A DNA stretch of 64,000 bases from Candidatus Tumulicola sp. GTDB lineage: Bacteria; Vulcanimicrobiota; Vulcanimicrobiia; Eremiobacterales; Eremiobacteraceae. Of the stretch, positions 16,310 through 24,213 are shown piece after piece. The translations under genes were made by a program, and so were the position numbers. The notes below the pieces were generated by a model. The model had not been told where the DNA came from. It worked only from the letters and a program-made list of their open reading frames with translations, and made no database searches. Location of the stretch: assembly GCA_035601835.1 (NCBI GenBank), contig DATNNM010000008.1, positions 1 to 64,000 on the forward strand, written 5' to 3'. Position 1 is the stretch's first letter, and every line of letters starts with the position of its first letter.

Positions 16310-17623
16310 ATACGATCGGCGCGACTTCGAACTGCTTCGCGGGCCACGGCTGCCGCCGGGCTCATTTTTCTATTTTTGTCGAGTCTCGCTGCGTTCGTAC
16401 CCGCCAGCGCGACCGAGCTTGACGCCATTTCGAAGGCCGCGGCCGAGTTCCACGGCGGTGCGATCGACACCGGGCAGATCTACACGCAGTGCCTGCTGTC
16501 CACGGTGCGCAACGACGTGACGTTTGAACCCGATCAAACCACCTACGTCATCACCGGCGACATCGGCGCCATGTGGCTGCGCGACGCGAGCGCGCAAGTC
16601 CGGCCGTACCTCTATTTCGCCGAGGACGCTGCCGTCAAAAGCATGTTGCGCGGCGTCATCCTGAGAGCGGCGCGAAGCCTTGCGCTCGATCCTTATGCCA
16701 ACGCGTTCAATCGAGACTATAAGGTCGCTGAAGAGAAGTACGAACTCGACTCGCTGCTGTATCCGATCTCGTTCGCGTGGATGTATTGGAAGAAGACGAA
16801 CGATGCGACCATCTTCACGCCCGAGGTGAAAGCCGCGTACGAAAAAGCGATCGCCCTCATGCAGCTGGAGCGCGACCACAGCTTGTCGCGTTATCGCCAC
16901 CGCGAGCTGCCCAACGGCGGGGCCGGCTCGACGACCGGATACACGGGTATGGTGTGGACCGGATTCCGCCCGAGCGACGACGCCGCGCAGTATGGCTACA
17001 ATATTCCGGAGGAGATGTTCGCGGTCGTCGCGCTGGACGAACTGCACGAGATCGAGGACAAGGTCTGGCGCGACCCTGGGGAGAGCATGCAAGTCGCGTC
17101 GCTACGCGCCGGCATCATCGACGGGATCAACAAGTACGGCATCGTCTTCTCGCCGAAATACGGCTATATCTATGCGTACGAGGTCGACGGCCTCGGGCAC
17201 AGCGTGCTCATGGACGACGCCAACGTGCCGAGTCTGCTGTCGATCCCTTATTTAGGCTACACGCCGATCAACGGACCGATCTACACGAACACGCGGCACT
17301 TCGTCTTGTCCGAAGACAACCCGTTCTATTTCTCCGGCAAACTGGCGCGCGGGGTCGGCAGCCCTCACACCCCGAAAGGCTATGTCTGGCCATTGGCTCT
17401 CGTCATGCAAGCGCTCACCTCGAGCGATCCGGCCGAACTCAAGGGCGTGCTCGCCGAACTGCTGGCCTCGGACACGGGCGAGCACCTGCTGCACGAGTCG
17501 TTCGATCCGAACGACCCGTCGAAATACACCCGCTCCAACTTCGGCTGGCCCTGCTCGCTGTTCTCCGAACTTGTCCTCGACCGGGTTATGGGGGAGACTC
17601 CGCTGCCCTCCCCGGCGAACTAA
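16310..17623 (+). CDS. GH125 family exo-alpha-1,6-mannosidase-like secreted enzyme, apparent AUA start
   Basis: About 437 residues. TGDIGAMWLRDASAQVRPYLYFA and IPEEMFAVVALDEL fit family GH125, inverting exo-alpha-1,6-mannosidases; full length for the family. The first ordinary start codon in frame is TTG 16376, but the codons before it encode a textbook signal peptide: Arg-rich n-region, core AAAGLIFLFLSSLAAF, cleavage after PASA. Upstream the frame has no ATG, GTG or TTG before a TAG. An excellent ribosome site GAGGGAGGG (16293-16301) ends eight bases before ATA 16310, so initiation at AUA, or a mutated or misread ATG, is inferred. Confidence 0.75.
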   Translation: MRSARLRTASRATAAAGLIFLFLSSLAAFVPASATELDAISKAAAEFHGGAIDTGQIYTQCLLSTVRNDVTFEPDQTTYVITGDIGAMWLRDASAQVRPYLYFAEDAAVKSMLRGVILRAARSLALDPYANAFNRDYKVAEEKYELDSLLYPISFAWMYWKKTNDATIFTPEVKAAYEKAIALMQLERDHSLSRYRHRELPNGGAGSTTGYTGMVWTGFRPSDDAAQYGYNIPEEMFAVVALDELHEIEDKVWRDPGESMQVASLRAGIIDGINKYGIVFSPKYGYIYAYEVDGLGHSVLMDDANVPSLLSIPYLGYTPINGPIYTNTRHFVLSEDNPFYFSGKLARGVGSPHTPKGYVWPLALVMQALTSSDPAELKGVLAELLASDTGEHLLHESFDPNDPSKYTRSNFGWPCSLFSELVLDRVMGETPLPSPAN

Positions 17624-17660
17624 CACCCGTACTCTACCCCCGAAAATCGTAAAATCGTAA

Positions 17661-17686
17661 ATGTAGTGCCGGGGCTTTAGCCCGGG
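17661..17686 (+). repeat. TGTAG/TTTA-loop hairpin repeat, copy 2
   Basis: First of two copies in tandem before purA. The right arm reads GCCCGGG instead of GCCCCGG (one C fewer), a slight stem change. Lies after the GH125 stop. Confidence 0.88.
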
Positions 17687-17688
17687 TA

Positions 17689-17714
17689 ATGTAGTGCCGG
17701 GGCTTTAGCCCCGG
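17689..17714 (+). repeat. TGTAG/TTTA-loop hairpin repeat, copy 3
   Basis: Consensus copy two bases after copy 2, ending just before the purA ribosome site AAAAGGAG. The pair occupies the whole GH125-purA gap. Confidence 0.9.
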
Positions 17715-17729
17715 AAAAGGAGCATCGCC

Positions 17730-19010
17730 TTGTCCGTAACCCTTGTCATCGGCGTGCAATGGGGTGATGAAGGCAAAGGCCGCATCGTCGATTTCTTGGC
17801 CGCTTCCCGGCCGGAGATCGCGGCGCGCTTCGGGGGCGGCGCTAATGCCGGACACACCGTGAGGGTGGGCGACAAGACGTACAAATTGCGCATCGTGCCG
17901 AGCGGTGTGGTCGCGGGTGCGCGCAATTGCATCATCGGGCCGGGCGCAGCCGTTTCGCCGGCTCAATTCGTCGCTGAGCTGGGCGCGCTAGAAGGAGAGG
18001 GCATCGACACGTCGCGCGTGTGGCTATCCGACCTTGCGCATCTGATCCTGCCCTACCACATCGAACTCGACCGAGCGTTGGAAAAAAGGCGCGGCGACTC
18101 CGCGCTCGGGACGACCGGCAACGGCATCGGTCCGGCGTATGTGGATCGCGTCGCGCGCAAAGGCGTCCGTGCCGGCGATCTGCGCGACCCCAAGGCGCTG
18201 AAGGTACTTATCGAAGCTCGCTGCAGCGACGCCGCCGAGTTGGGCGTCAACGTCGATCCACACAGCGTGTGGGAAGAGGCGATCGCACTTTCGCCGCGCG
18301 TGCTTCCGCACGTGCGCGATACGGTGGCGATGATCGGCGAAGCCTTGCATGCCGGCAAGTCGATCCTGGTCGAGGGCGCGCAAGGCAGCATGCTCGACGT
18401 CAACCTCGGAACCTATCCATATGTGACGTCGTCGGTCACCGTCGCAGGCGGGGCCGGCGCGGGTCTTGGCTTCGGGCCGACGTCCGTCGAAAACGTGATC
18501 GGCGTAGCAAAGGCGTACGCGACGCGCGTCGGCGCCGGCCCGTTCCCGACGGAACTCACGGACGCGGTGGGCGAGCATCTGCGCACCAAAGGCCGGGAGT
18601 TCGGCGTGGTCACAGGCCGCCCGCGCCGTTGCGGCTGGCTCGATCTCGTCGCATTGCGCTACGTCGCTGCCGTCAACGGCCTGACCCACCTCGCGCTCAC
18701 CAAGCTGGACGTGCTCGACGGCATGCCCGAGATCGCGGTGTGCACCGAATATGCGAATGCCTCCGAGGCTTCTCTGCCCTTTGTGATCGCGGCAAAGCCG
18801 CAACCCGTGCTCAAGATGGTGCGAGGCTGGTCCGAGCCGACGACGGCCGCGCGCGCCTGGGACGAACTGCCGTCGCCGGCGCGGGCGTACGTCGAAATGA
18901 TCGAAGAGGCGGTCGGCGTGCCGGTGGCTTACGTGTCGGTCGGACCGGAGCGCTCGCAGATCATCGTCCGAGAGCACGCGCCGCTGCGCGCGGTCGAGCT
19001 AAAGGCGTGA
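17730..19010 (+). CDS. purA: Adenylosuccinate synthetase
   Basis: 426 residues from TTG 17730, with AAGGAG upstream. It catalyses IMP + aspartate + GTP to adenylosuccinate in AMP synthesis. GVQWGDEGKGRIVDFLA (P-loop), GGANAGHTV, GTTGNGIGPAYVDRVARKGVR, QGSMLDVNLGTYPYVTSS and TGRPRRCGWLDLVALR are all intact. First gene of an unusually tight overlapping operon (GTGA, ATGA junctions) running to rlmD. Confidence 0.96.
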   Translation: MSVTLVIGVQWGDEGKGRIVDFLAASRPEIAARFGGGANAGHTVRVGDKTYKLRIVPSGVVAGARNCIIGPGAAVSPAQFVAELGALEGEGIDTSRVWLSDLAHLILPYHIELDRALEKRRGDSALGTTGNGIGPAYVDRVARKGVRAGDLRDPKALKVLIEARCSDAAELGVNVDPHSVWEEAIALSPRVLPHVRDTVAMIGEALHAGKSILVEGAQGSMLDVNLGTYPYVTSSVTVAGGAGAGLGFGPTSVENVIGVAKAYATRVGAGPFPTELTDAVGEHLRTKGREFGVVTGRPRRCGWLDLVALRYVAAVNGLTHLALTKLDVLDGMPEIAVCTEYANASEASLPFVIAAKPQPVLKMVRGWSEPTTAARAWDELPSPARAYVEMIEEAVGVPVAYVSVGPERSQIIVREHAPLRAVELKA

Positions 19011-19381
19011 CCTCACCAAGCGCCGTGACAACGCTTGCTCGACTAGAAGCGCGCTCGCGCGCCCAAGCCCGAGCAGCACTCGGCCAGGCGAGGCTCCACG
19101 CCCGCGCTCGTGAGTTGGAAGTAAAGACGCAGATGAGCAACCGTGAGGACATGGGACGCGAGTCGGTCTGGCGATCTTTTGCATGTGCAGCTCTTGAAGC
19201 TCATCGCGTGGGGAGTGCCGCTCGCTCGAGCGCCATGCACGACACTGAAACCGACGCGCTGGGCGAAGCGGATGTCGCGCGAGGCGTTCAGCGGCATTGG
19301 GCAGCCTTGCGCCGCGGTCTGGAGCGCCGCATCGCGCGCGCGCAGGCGGGCGCAGCGCGCAGGCACCCGTGGCCAAGCTAA
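19007..19381 (+). CDS. Helical protein, possibly FliJ-like
   Basis: 124 residues from GTG 19007, overlapping the purA stop (GTGA). Ala/Arg-rich and almost entirely helical (LARLEARSRAQARAALGQARLHARARELEV; later RGVQRHWAALRRGLERRIARAQA), the build of FliJ/YscO stalk proteins. Similarity is in style only. The argument for FliJ comes mainly from the following FliM-like and FliO-like genes. It could equally be an unrelated coiled coil. Confidence 0.4.
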   Translation: MTSPSAVTTLARLEARSRAQARAALGQARLHARARELEVKTQMSNREDMGRESVWRSFACAALEAHRVGSAARSSAMHDTETDALGEADVARGVQRHWAALRRGLERRIARAQAGAARRHPWPS

Positions 19382-20598
19382 GCGACGCCGACCTCGACCG
19401 CCTGGTCGCGGCGCTTGGGCCGGCAGAGTCTGAAGAGGCGGCAGAATCCGAAGATGCGACAGCATCGAAAGAGCCCGCGCCTCAGGCACTGAACGCCGCC
19501 CTCGCAAGTGCAAACGCGACCGGCCGCCTGGGAGAAGCACTGACGCGCGAGCTGCGCGCGTATTTGAATGCGGATATCACGTGCCGCTCCGCCGGCCAGA
19601 TGCCCGCGCTCGATCACGCCTGGCGCTTTGAGGGGACCAGCGGCAAATCGCTCTGGTGGGTCGAGTTCGACGACGAGCTCGCTCGAGAGCTCGCGCGCAC
19701 GATGATCGGCGCACCCCATGAAGAATCCACCGGAACGCTTCGAGCCAAGCTCGGCAAGTCCAACTCGCGCAGCGGCCACATGCTTGCGCGTCTTGCCGCT
19801 CGCTTTCTCGCCACGCTCGCCGGATGCGTCGAGGCGCCGCCCCCTCGCGTTGAGTATGTCTCGCGCGATGTCGCCGCCGATGACTCCAGCGCATCGGCGG
19901 GCGGCTCGTGCAGCATCGCGGGCAACTCACATGGCTGGCGCGCGGGCGTGGCGACCGAGCGGGGCGCAAGCGCGCGAAGCGATCCGCGGCCAGGCGCTGC
20001 GAATCGCTCGGTAACAACGCGGCCCGGCACTGTCGCGGCCAAGCCGGAACGAGGCGACGCGCGCGGTGAACCCGATAGCGAGTCCTCACGCGAACCCGAA
20101 CTCACGCTTTCGAAGGCGGTGCGCGCAGCCGCATCAGCATTGGCCGAGGCCGCGCGGGTGACGGTGACGGTGTCAGGCATCGAAACGCGCCGCGTCGCTG
20201 CGCCGGTCATGCCAAAGGGCCAGTTGCGCTTGGCGTTCACCACGGGCGGCCAGGGCTCGCTCGTCCTCAGCGCCGACCGGGGCGCGGTGGAAGCGCTCGT
20301 GAGCGCGGCGCTTGATGGGCCGCTGCCCACCGTGCAAGACACGGGGGCAGTCGTCGTCGCGGCGGCTGAAACGCTCATGCGCGCAGCGCTGAGCGGTTTT
20401 GCGCAGCGCTTGACGAGCGTGGCCGGCGAACCGCATCGCGTTCTGCGTCTTGTTGAAGGCGCGCTGCCCGCGCGAAGTCCGCACTACACGATCGCCTCGC
20501 GTCTCTCGCTCGGAGATCGTGTGACCGCGCTGCGCTGGCTCGTGCCCGCCTGGATGGCCGGCGAAGAGCGTACGCCGCCAGAACCGAGTCGTCTGTGA
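19369..20598 (+). CDS. FliM/FliY-like switch-type protein (divergent, duplicated domain)
   Basis: 409 residues from GTG 19369, overlapping the previous gene by 13 bases. The N-terminus MAKLSDADLDRLVAAL resembles the LSQ.EIDALL CheY-binding start of FliM/FliY. Two similar domains follow, about 60-170 and 245-395. Each has a strand-rich stretch leading into a helix (WWVEFDDELARELARTMIG; SLVLSADRGAVEALVSAALDG), then a long helix ending ...LAG/...VAG, the outline of the FliM middle domain. A low-complexity linker (170-245) separates them. No SpoA domain is visible. Function not proven. Confidence 0.45.
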   Translation: MAKLSDADLDRLVAALGPAESEEAAESEDATASKEPAPQALNAALASANATGRLGEALTRELRAYLNADITCRSAGQMPALDHAWRFEGTSGKSLWWVEFDDELARELARTMIGAPHEESTGTLRAKLGKSNSRSGHMLARLAARFLATLAGCVEAPPPRVEYVSRDVAADDSSASAGGSCSIAGNSHGWRAGVATERGASARSDPRPGAANRSVTTRPGTVAAKPERGDARGEPDSESSREPELTLSKAVRAAASALAEAARVTVTVSGIETRRVAAPVMPKGQLRLAFTTGGQGSLVLSADRGAVEALVSAALDGPLPTVQDTGAVVVAAAETLMRAALSGFAQRLTSVAGEPHRVLRLVEGALPARSPHYTIASRLSLGDRVTALRWLVPAWMAGEERTPPEPSRL

Positions 20599-20876
20599 TC
20601 GCGTCGCTGATGAAGAAGATCAAAGCCTGGCTTCGCGCGCGCGTCGCGAGCGCGCCCCTGCGCATCGTTGCCGCAAGACCTCTGCACGGCGGTACGGCGG
20701 TTTACGTCGCCGACATCGATGGCCGGCGTCTGGTGTTCACGGTCGGTGGGAGCGGGATATGCCTGCTGGCGTCTTATCAGACGATGGCCGCGCACGATTC
20801 CGGGCGCGAGGAGGAGGCCGCGCAACGCCGCGCCGAAACGCACTACAAAATGACTAAAGAAATGCTTAGCGCATGA
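20595..20876 (+). CDS. FliO-like small protein
   Basis: 93 residues, GTG 20595 overlapping the previous stop (ATG 20610 also in frame). The core LRIVAARPLHGGTAVYVADIDGRRLVFTVGGSGICLLASY closely follows the FliO cytoplasmic domain pattern (v.lGgr..l.vveV.gr.lllGvt...i.ll). FliO helps assemble the FliPQR export gate. The transmembrane helix normally preceding this domain is missing; the next small gene encodes one. Confidence 0.55.
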   Translation: MIASLMKKIKAWLRARVASAPLRIVAARPLHGGTAVYVADIDGRRLVFTVGGSGICLLASYQTMAAHDSGREEEAAQRRAETHYKMTKEMLSA

Positions 20877-21064
20877 GCGCGCGCTGGTTGTACCCGGTGC
20901 TCTGGGTGGCGGTCTTCGTCGCGTCGGCGGTCGGCACGTATCTGTTCGTGCGTTCCATGATCGCTCCGGAACCACCCAATCCGACCCGAGACCGCATTCA
21001 AGCCCTTATCGACGAAGCCGATCAGCTCCGGCGGACACTCGTTGAAGACCAACGGCGCGGGTGA
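20873..21064 (+). CDS. Small single-pass membrane protein
   Basis: 63 residues from ATG 20873 (ATGA overlap). One transmembrane helix (about 5-28, LYPVLWVAVFVASAVGTYLFV) is followed by a charged helical tail (TRDRIQALIDEADQLRRTLVEDQ). No family recognised. Its position after the FliO-like protein, which lacks its own helix, raises the idea that the two act together. Confidence 0.6.
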   Translation: MSARWLYPVLWVAVFVASAVGTYLFVRSMIAPEPPNPTRDRIQALIDEADQLRRTLVEDQRRG

Positions 21065-22406
21065 GCCGGCGCCGAACGACCTCGTCAGCGAATCAATAAC
21101 CCTCGAAGATCTGCTCGATAACGGTCAAGGCGTCGGCCGCATCAACGGCCTCGTGGCATTTGTGACGGGCGGCCTGCCCGGCGAGCGCGTGCGCATCGCG
21201 ATCGACGCGAAGAAGCGCAGCTACGTTAGCGCTCACGTGGTCGCCATCGAAGCGGAGTCCCCGGATCGCGTCGCGTCGATGTGTCCGGTTTTTCCGCTAT
21301 GCGGCGGCTGCCAGGTGCTGCACCTCCGGTACGAAGCGCAGCTCGCATGGAAGCGGCGCCTCGTCGCGGATGCGCTGACGCGGCTTGGCGGATTTCATGA
21401 CCCCGACGTGGCGCCGACGGTCAGCGCGCTCGCGTCGCACGACCAGGGTTACCGCAACAAGGTCAGTCTCGTGCCGCGCTTCATCAAGGGCGCGATGCGC
21501 CTGGGTTTCTACGAGGCTCGCTCGCACCGGGTGGTTCCCATCGAGCATTGTCCGGTGTTGTTGCCGCGACTTGATGAGGCGGTGCGCTCCCTAGTGGCGT
21601 TCGCAAACGACGCGCCGCAGGCGTTCGAGGGTATCCGCCATGTCGTCGCGCGCGCGAGCGCGACCGGCCCCGAGCTCGTCGTCTCGTTCAACGGCGTGAA
21701 GGCCAATCGCGCGCTTGGCGAACTCGTCGACGAACTGCGCAAGCGCATGCCGCACGTGACGGGCTTGGTCAGCAACTGGGAACCGGTGAGCGACAACGTG
21801 CTTTTCGGCGAGCGCTCGGCCACGCTGTGGGGCACGCCTTCATTGCAAGAACGCATCGCCGGCGCAACGCTGCGCTTCGGGGTCGCGTCGTTCTTCCAAG
21901 TGCACAGCGCCGTGCTCGAGCTGATAGCGCAGCACGTGTTGACCGCGCTGAGCGGCGCGCAGCGCGTCGTCGATCTGTATTGCGGAGTCGGCACCTTCGG
22001 CGTCATCCTCGGCAAACGCGGTATCGCCAGCACGGGAGTCGAATGGTTCAAACCGGCGGTTGACGAAGCGGTCGCAAACGCCGCCGCCAACGCCGTGGTG
22101 AATGCCGCTTTCGAGACGGCCGGTGCAAGCGTTGCAGTAGCCGGCGAGCGCGGACGCAGCCTGTTTGAAGGCGCAAGCGCAGTCATCGTCGATCCTCCGC
22201 GCAAGGGCTGCGAAGCCGGAGTGCTTGCGGTCATCGCGCAGTGGCGCGTCCCAAAGGTGCTCTACGTGTCGTGCAATCCAGCCACGCTGGCCCGCGATGC
22301 ACGTCTGCTGTGTGAAGGCGGGTATCGCATGCTGCGGGCGACGCCGTACGACATGTTCCCGCACACCGGCCACGTGGAAGCGGTCGCCGAATTCGATCTA
22401 ATGTAG
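21042..22406 (+). CDS. rlmD: 23S rRNA (uracil-C5)-methyltransferase, RlmD/TrmA family
   Basis: 454 residues from TTG 21042, overlapping the preceding gene by 23 bases. It has an N-terminal TRAM domain (TLEDLLDNGQGVGRINGLVAFV) and an iron-sulphur cluster motif CPVFPLCGGC (about 84-93) with a likely fourth Cys at EHCPV. The SAM-binding VVDLYCGVGTFG is followed by DPPRKGC and the catalytic Cys in YVSCNPATLARD. Family members methylate U1939/U747 of 23S rRNA or U54 of tRNA; which target applies here cannot be told. Its TAG stop lies inside a hairpin repeat. Confidence 0.88.
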   Translation: MKTNGAGEPAPNDLVSESITLEDLLDNGQGVGRINGLVAFVTGGLPGERVRIAIDAKKRSYVSAHVVAIEAESPDRVASMCPVFPLCGGCQVLHLRYEAQLAWKRRLVADALTRLGGFHDPDVAPTVSALASHDQGYRNKVSLVPRFIKGAMRLGFYEARSHRVVPIEHCPVLLPRLDEAVRSLVAFANDAPQAFEGIRHVVARASATGPELVVSFNGVKANRALGELVDELRKRMPHVTGLVSNWEPVSDNVLFGERSATLWGTPSLQERIAGATLRFGVASFFQVHSAVLELIAQHVLTALSGAQRVVDLYCGVGTFGVILGKRGIASTGVEWFKPAVDEAVANAAANAVVNAAFETAGASVAVAGERGRSLFEGASAVIVDPPRKGCEAGVLAVIAQWRVPKVLYVSCNPATLARDARLLCEGGYRMLRATPYDMFPHTGHVEAVAEFDLM

Positions 22407-22426
22407 TGCTGGGGCTTTAGCCTCGG
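22401..22426 (+). repeat. TGTAG/TTTA-loop hairpin repeat, copy 4 (supplies rlmD stop)
   Basis: ATGTAGTGCTGGGGC then TTTAGCCTCGG. Two stem positions differ from the consensus, yet both still pair as G-U wobbles, so the hairpin is kept. TAG at 22404-22406 ends rlmD. Confidence 0.88.
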
Positions 22427-22445
22427 TTTAAGGAAAAAACTAACG

Positions 22446-22733
22446 ATGCCTGAAGTTCCCATCGACATCGCCCATGTGTCCAAGCTCGCGCGCTTGGCTC
22501 TCACCAAAGCGGAAGCACAGACGTTTTCGGCGCAATTCGGGCGGCTTTTCGATTTCATCCGCGAGTTGCAGGCGCTCGACGTCGAACACGTGCCGGCGAC
22601 CGCCCAAGTGATACCATTGCACAACGTGCTGCGCGACGACGTGGTCACGCCGTGCTTGGACCATGAGGCAGCGCTGCAAAACGCGCCGGAAACGGAAGGA
22701 CCTTATTTCAAGGTCCCGCGGATCTTGGAGTGA
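22446..22733 (+). CDS. gatC: Asp-tRNA(Asn)/Glu-tRNA(Gln) amidotransferase subunit C
   Basis: 95 residues. DIAHVSKLARLALTKAE at the N-terminus and the C-terminal LRDDVVTPCLDHEAALQNAPETEGPYFKVPRIL are diagnostic. GatC holds the GatA-GatB complex together. First gene of gatCAB; gatA begins five bases downstream. Confidence 0.95.
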   Translation: MPEVPIDIAHVSKLARLALTKAEAQTFSAQFGRLFDFIRELQALDVEHVPATAQVIPLHNVLRDDVVTPCLDHEAALQNAPETEGPYFKVPRILE

Positions 22734-22737
22734 CGGG

Positions 22738-24213
22738 ATGAGAACCGGTCACGAGATCCGCGACGCGATCCTCAAGCGCGAGTCGAGCGCCGTTGAAGCC
22801 GCCGAAGCGGCGCTTCGCGCGATCGAGCTGCTCGAACCGACGCTCAAAGCGTACATCACGCTCACGCCGGAGCGCGCGCTCGCAGCCGCGCGAGCGATCG
22901 ACGCGCGCATCGCCAAAGGCGAGAACCCCGGCTTACTTGCGGGCGTGCCGGTGGCGGTCAAAGATCTTTTCTGCACCAAGGACGTGCGCACCACGAGCGG
23001 CTCCAAGATCCTCGAGAACTTCATTCCGCCGTACTCGGCGACCGTGGTCGAGCGGCTCGAAGCCGCCGGCGCGGTCATCGTCGGCAAGACGAACATGGAT
23101 GAGTTCGCCATGGGCTCGTCCTGCGAGAACTCAGCGTTCTTTCCGACACGCAACCCGTGGGATCCCGAAGGCGTGCCCGGCGGGTCGTCCGGGGGCAGCG
23201 CGAGCACGGTGGGATCGCGCGCGGTCCCGATCGCGCTTGGCACCGATACCGGCGGCTCCATCCGCGAGCCGGCGTCGTTCTGCAACGTGGTCGGCGTGAA
23301 ACCGACCTATGGCCGCGTGTCGCGATACGGCATCATCGCGTTTGCGTCATCGCTCGATCAGGCGGGCCCCTTGACCCTCGACGTGCGCGACAGCGCCGAT
23401 ACGCTCGAGGTCATCGCCGGCCACGATCCGATGGACTCGACCAGCGTGGACGTTCCGGTGCCGCACTACGCCGGCATGCTGCGCCAGGATCTGCGCGGCG
23501 TCCGCGTCGGCATCGTCGACGAATTCGAGGAGAGCATGCAGTCCGACAAGGCGATGTCCGCGCTCTTCGCCGCTGCGTACGAAGATCTCAAGAAACTGGG
23601 CGCCGAGCTCGTCCACGTGAAGCTGCCGCACGCCAAATATGGGCTTGCGACGTACTATCTCATCGCGCCGGCTGAGTGCTCGTCCAACCTGGCGCGCTAC
23701 GACGGCGTGCGCTACGGACTGCGCACGGAGGGCGACGCGGACGTCTTCACGATGTTCGAGCGGACCCGCGCCGCGGGGTTCGGCCAGGAGGTGAAGCGGC
23801 GCATCGTGCTCGGCACGTACGCGTTGAGCTCCGGTTACTACGACGCCTATTACGTGCGGGCGCAGAAGGTCCGCACGCTGATGAAACAAGATTTCGACGA
23901 AGCTTTTGCGCGCTGCGACGTGATCGCATGCCCGGCCGCTTCATGCCCTGCTTTCGAGCTGGGCGCCAAGTCCCAAGACCCGGTCGCGATGTACCTGATG
24001 GATTATTTCACCATCCCGATGAGTCTTGCCGGCGTGCCGGCGCTGTCGGTGCCCGCCGGTTACGTCGACGACTTGCCCGTCGGATTGCAACTCGTGGCGC
24101 CGGCGTTCGAAGAAGGCCGCATGCTCGGCGTGGCCCACGCGTACGAGCAGGCGACACGGCACGCGAGCGTGCGCGACCCGGTGCTGCACGCCGCCGCGGG
24201 TGGCGCGCGATGA
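22738..24213 (+). CDS. gatA: Asp-tRNA(Asn)/Glu-tRNA(Gln) amidotransferase subunit A
   Basis: 491 residues from ATG 22738; the longer open frame upstream overlaps gatC. This is the amidase that releases ammonia from glutamine for transamidation of mischarged tRNA. The Ser-cisSer-Lys triad is Lys75 (VAVKD), Ser150 (GGSSGGS) and Ser174 (GTDTGGSIREP). Full length. Implies the organism makes Gln-tRNA and/or Asn-tRNA indirectly. Overlaps gatB as ATGA. Confidence 0.96.
   Translation: MRTGHEIRDAILKRESSAVEAAEAALRAIELLEPTLKAYITLTPERALAAARAIDARIAKGENPGLLAGVPVAVKDLFCTKDVRTTSGSKILENFIPPYSATVVERLEAAGAVIVGKTNMDEFAMGSSCENSAFFPTRNPWDPEGVPGGSSGGSASTVGSRAVPIALGTDTGGSIREPASFCNVVGVKPTYGRVSRYGIIAFASSLDQAGPLTLDVRDSADTLEVIAGHDPMDSTSVDVPVPHYAGMLRQDLRGVRVGIVDEFEESMQSDKAMSALFAAAYEDLKKLGAELVHVKLPHAKYGLATYYLIAPAECSSNLARYDGVRYGLRTEGDADVFTMFERTRAAGFGQEVKRRIVLGTYALSSGYYDAYYVRAQKVRTLMKQDFDEAFARCDVIACPAASCPAFELGAKSQDPVAMYLMDYFTIPMSLAGVPALSVPAGYVDDLPVGLQLVAPAFEEGRMLGVAHAYEQATRHASVRDPVLHAAAGGAR

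Noticed and set aside
19007-21064. Calling the trio true flagellar genes
   Set aside because: Similarity is at pattern level, key parts (SpoA domain, FliO membrane helix) are missing, and no other flagellar gene is present; kept as 'like' only.
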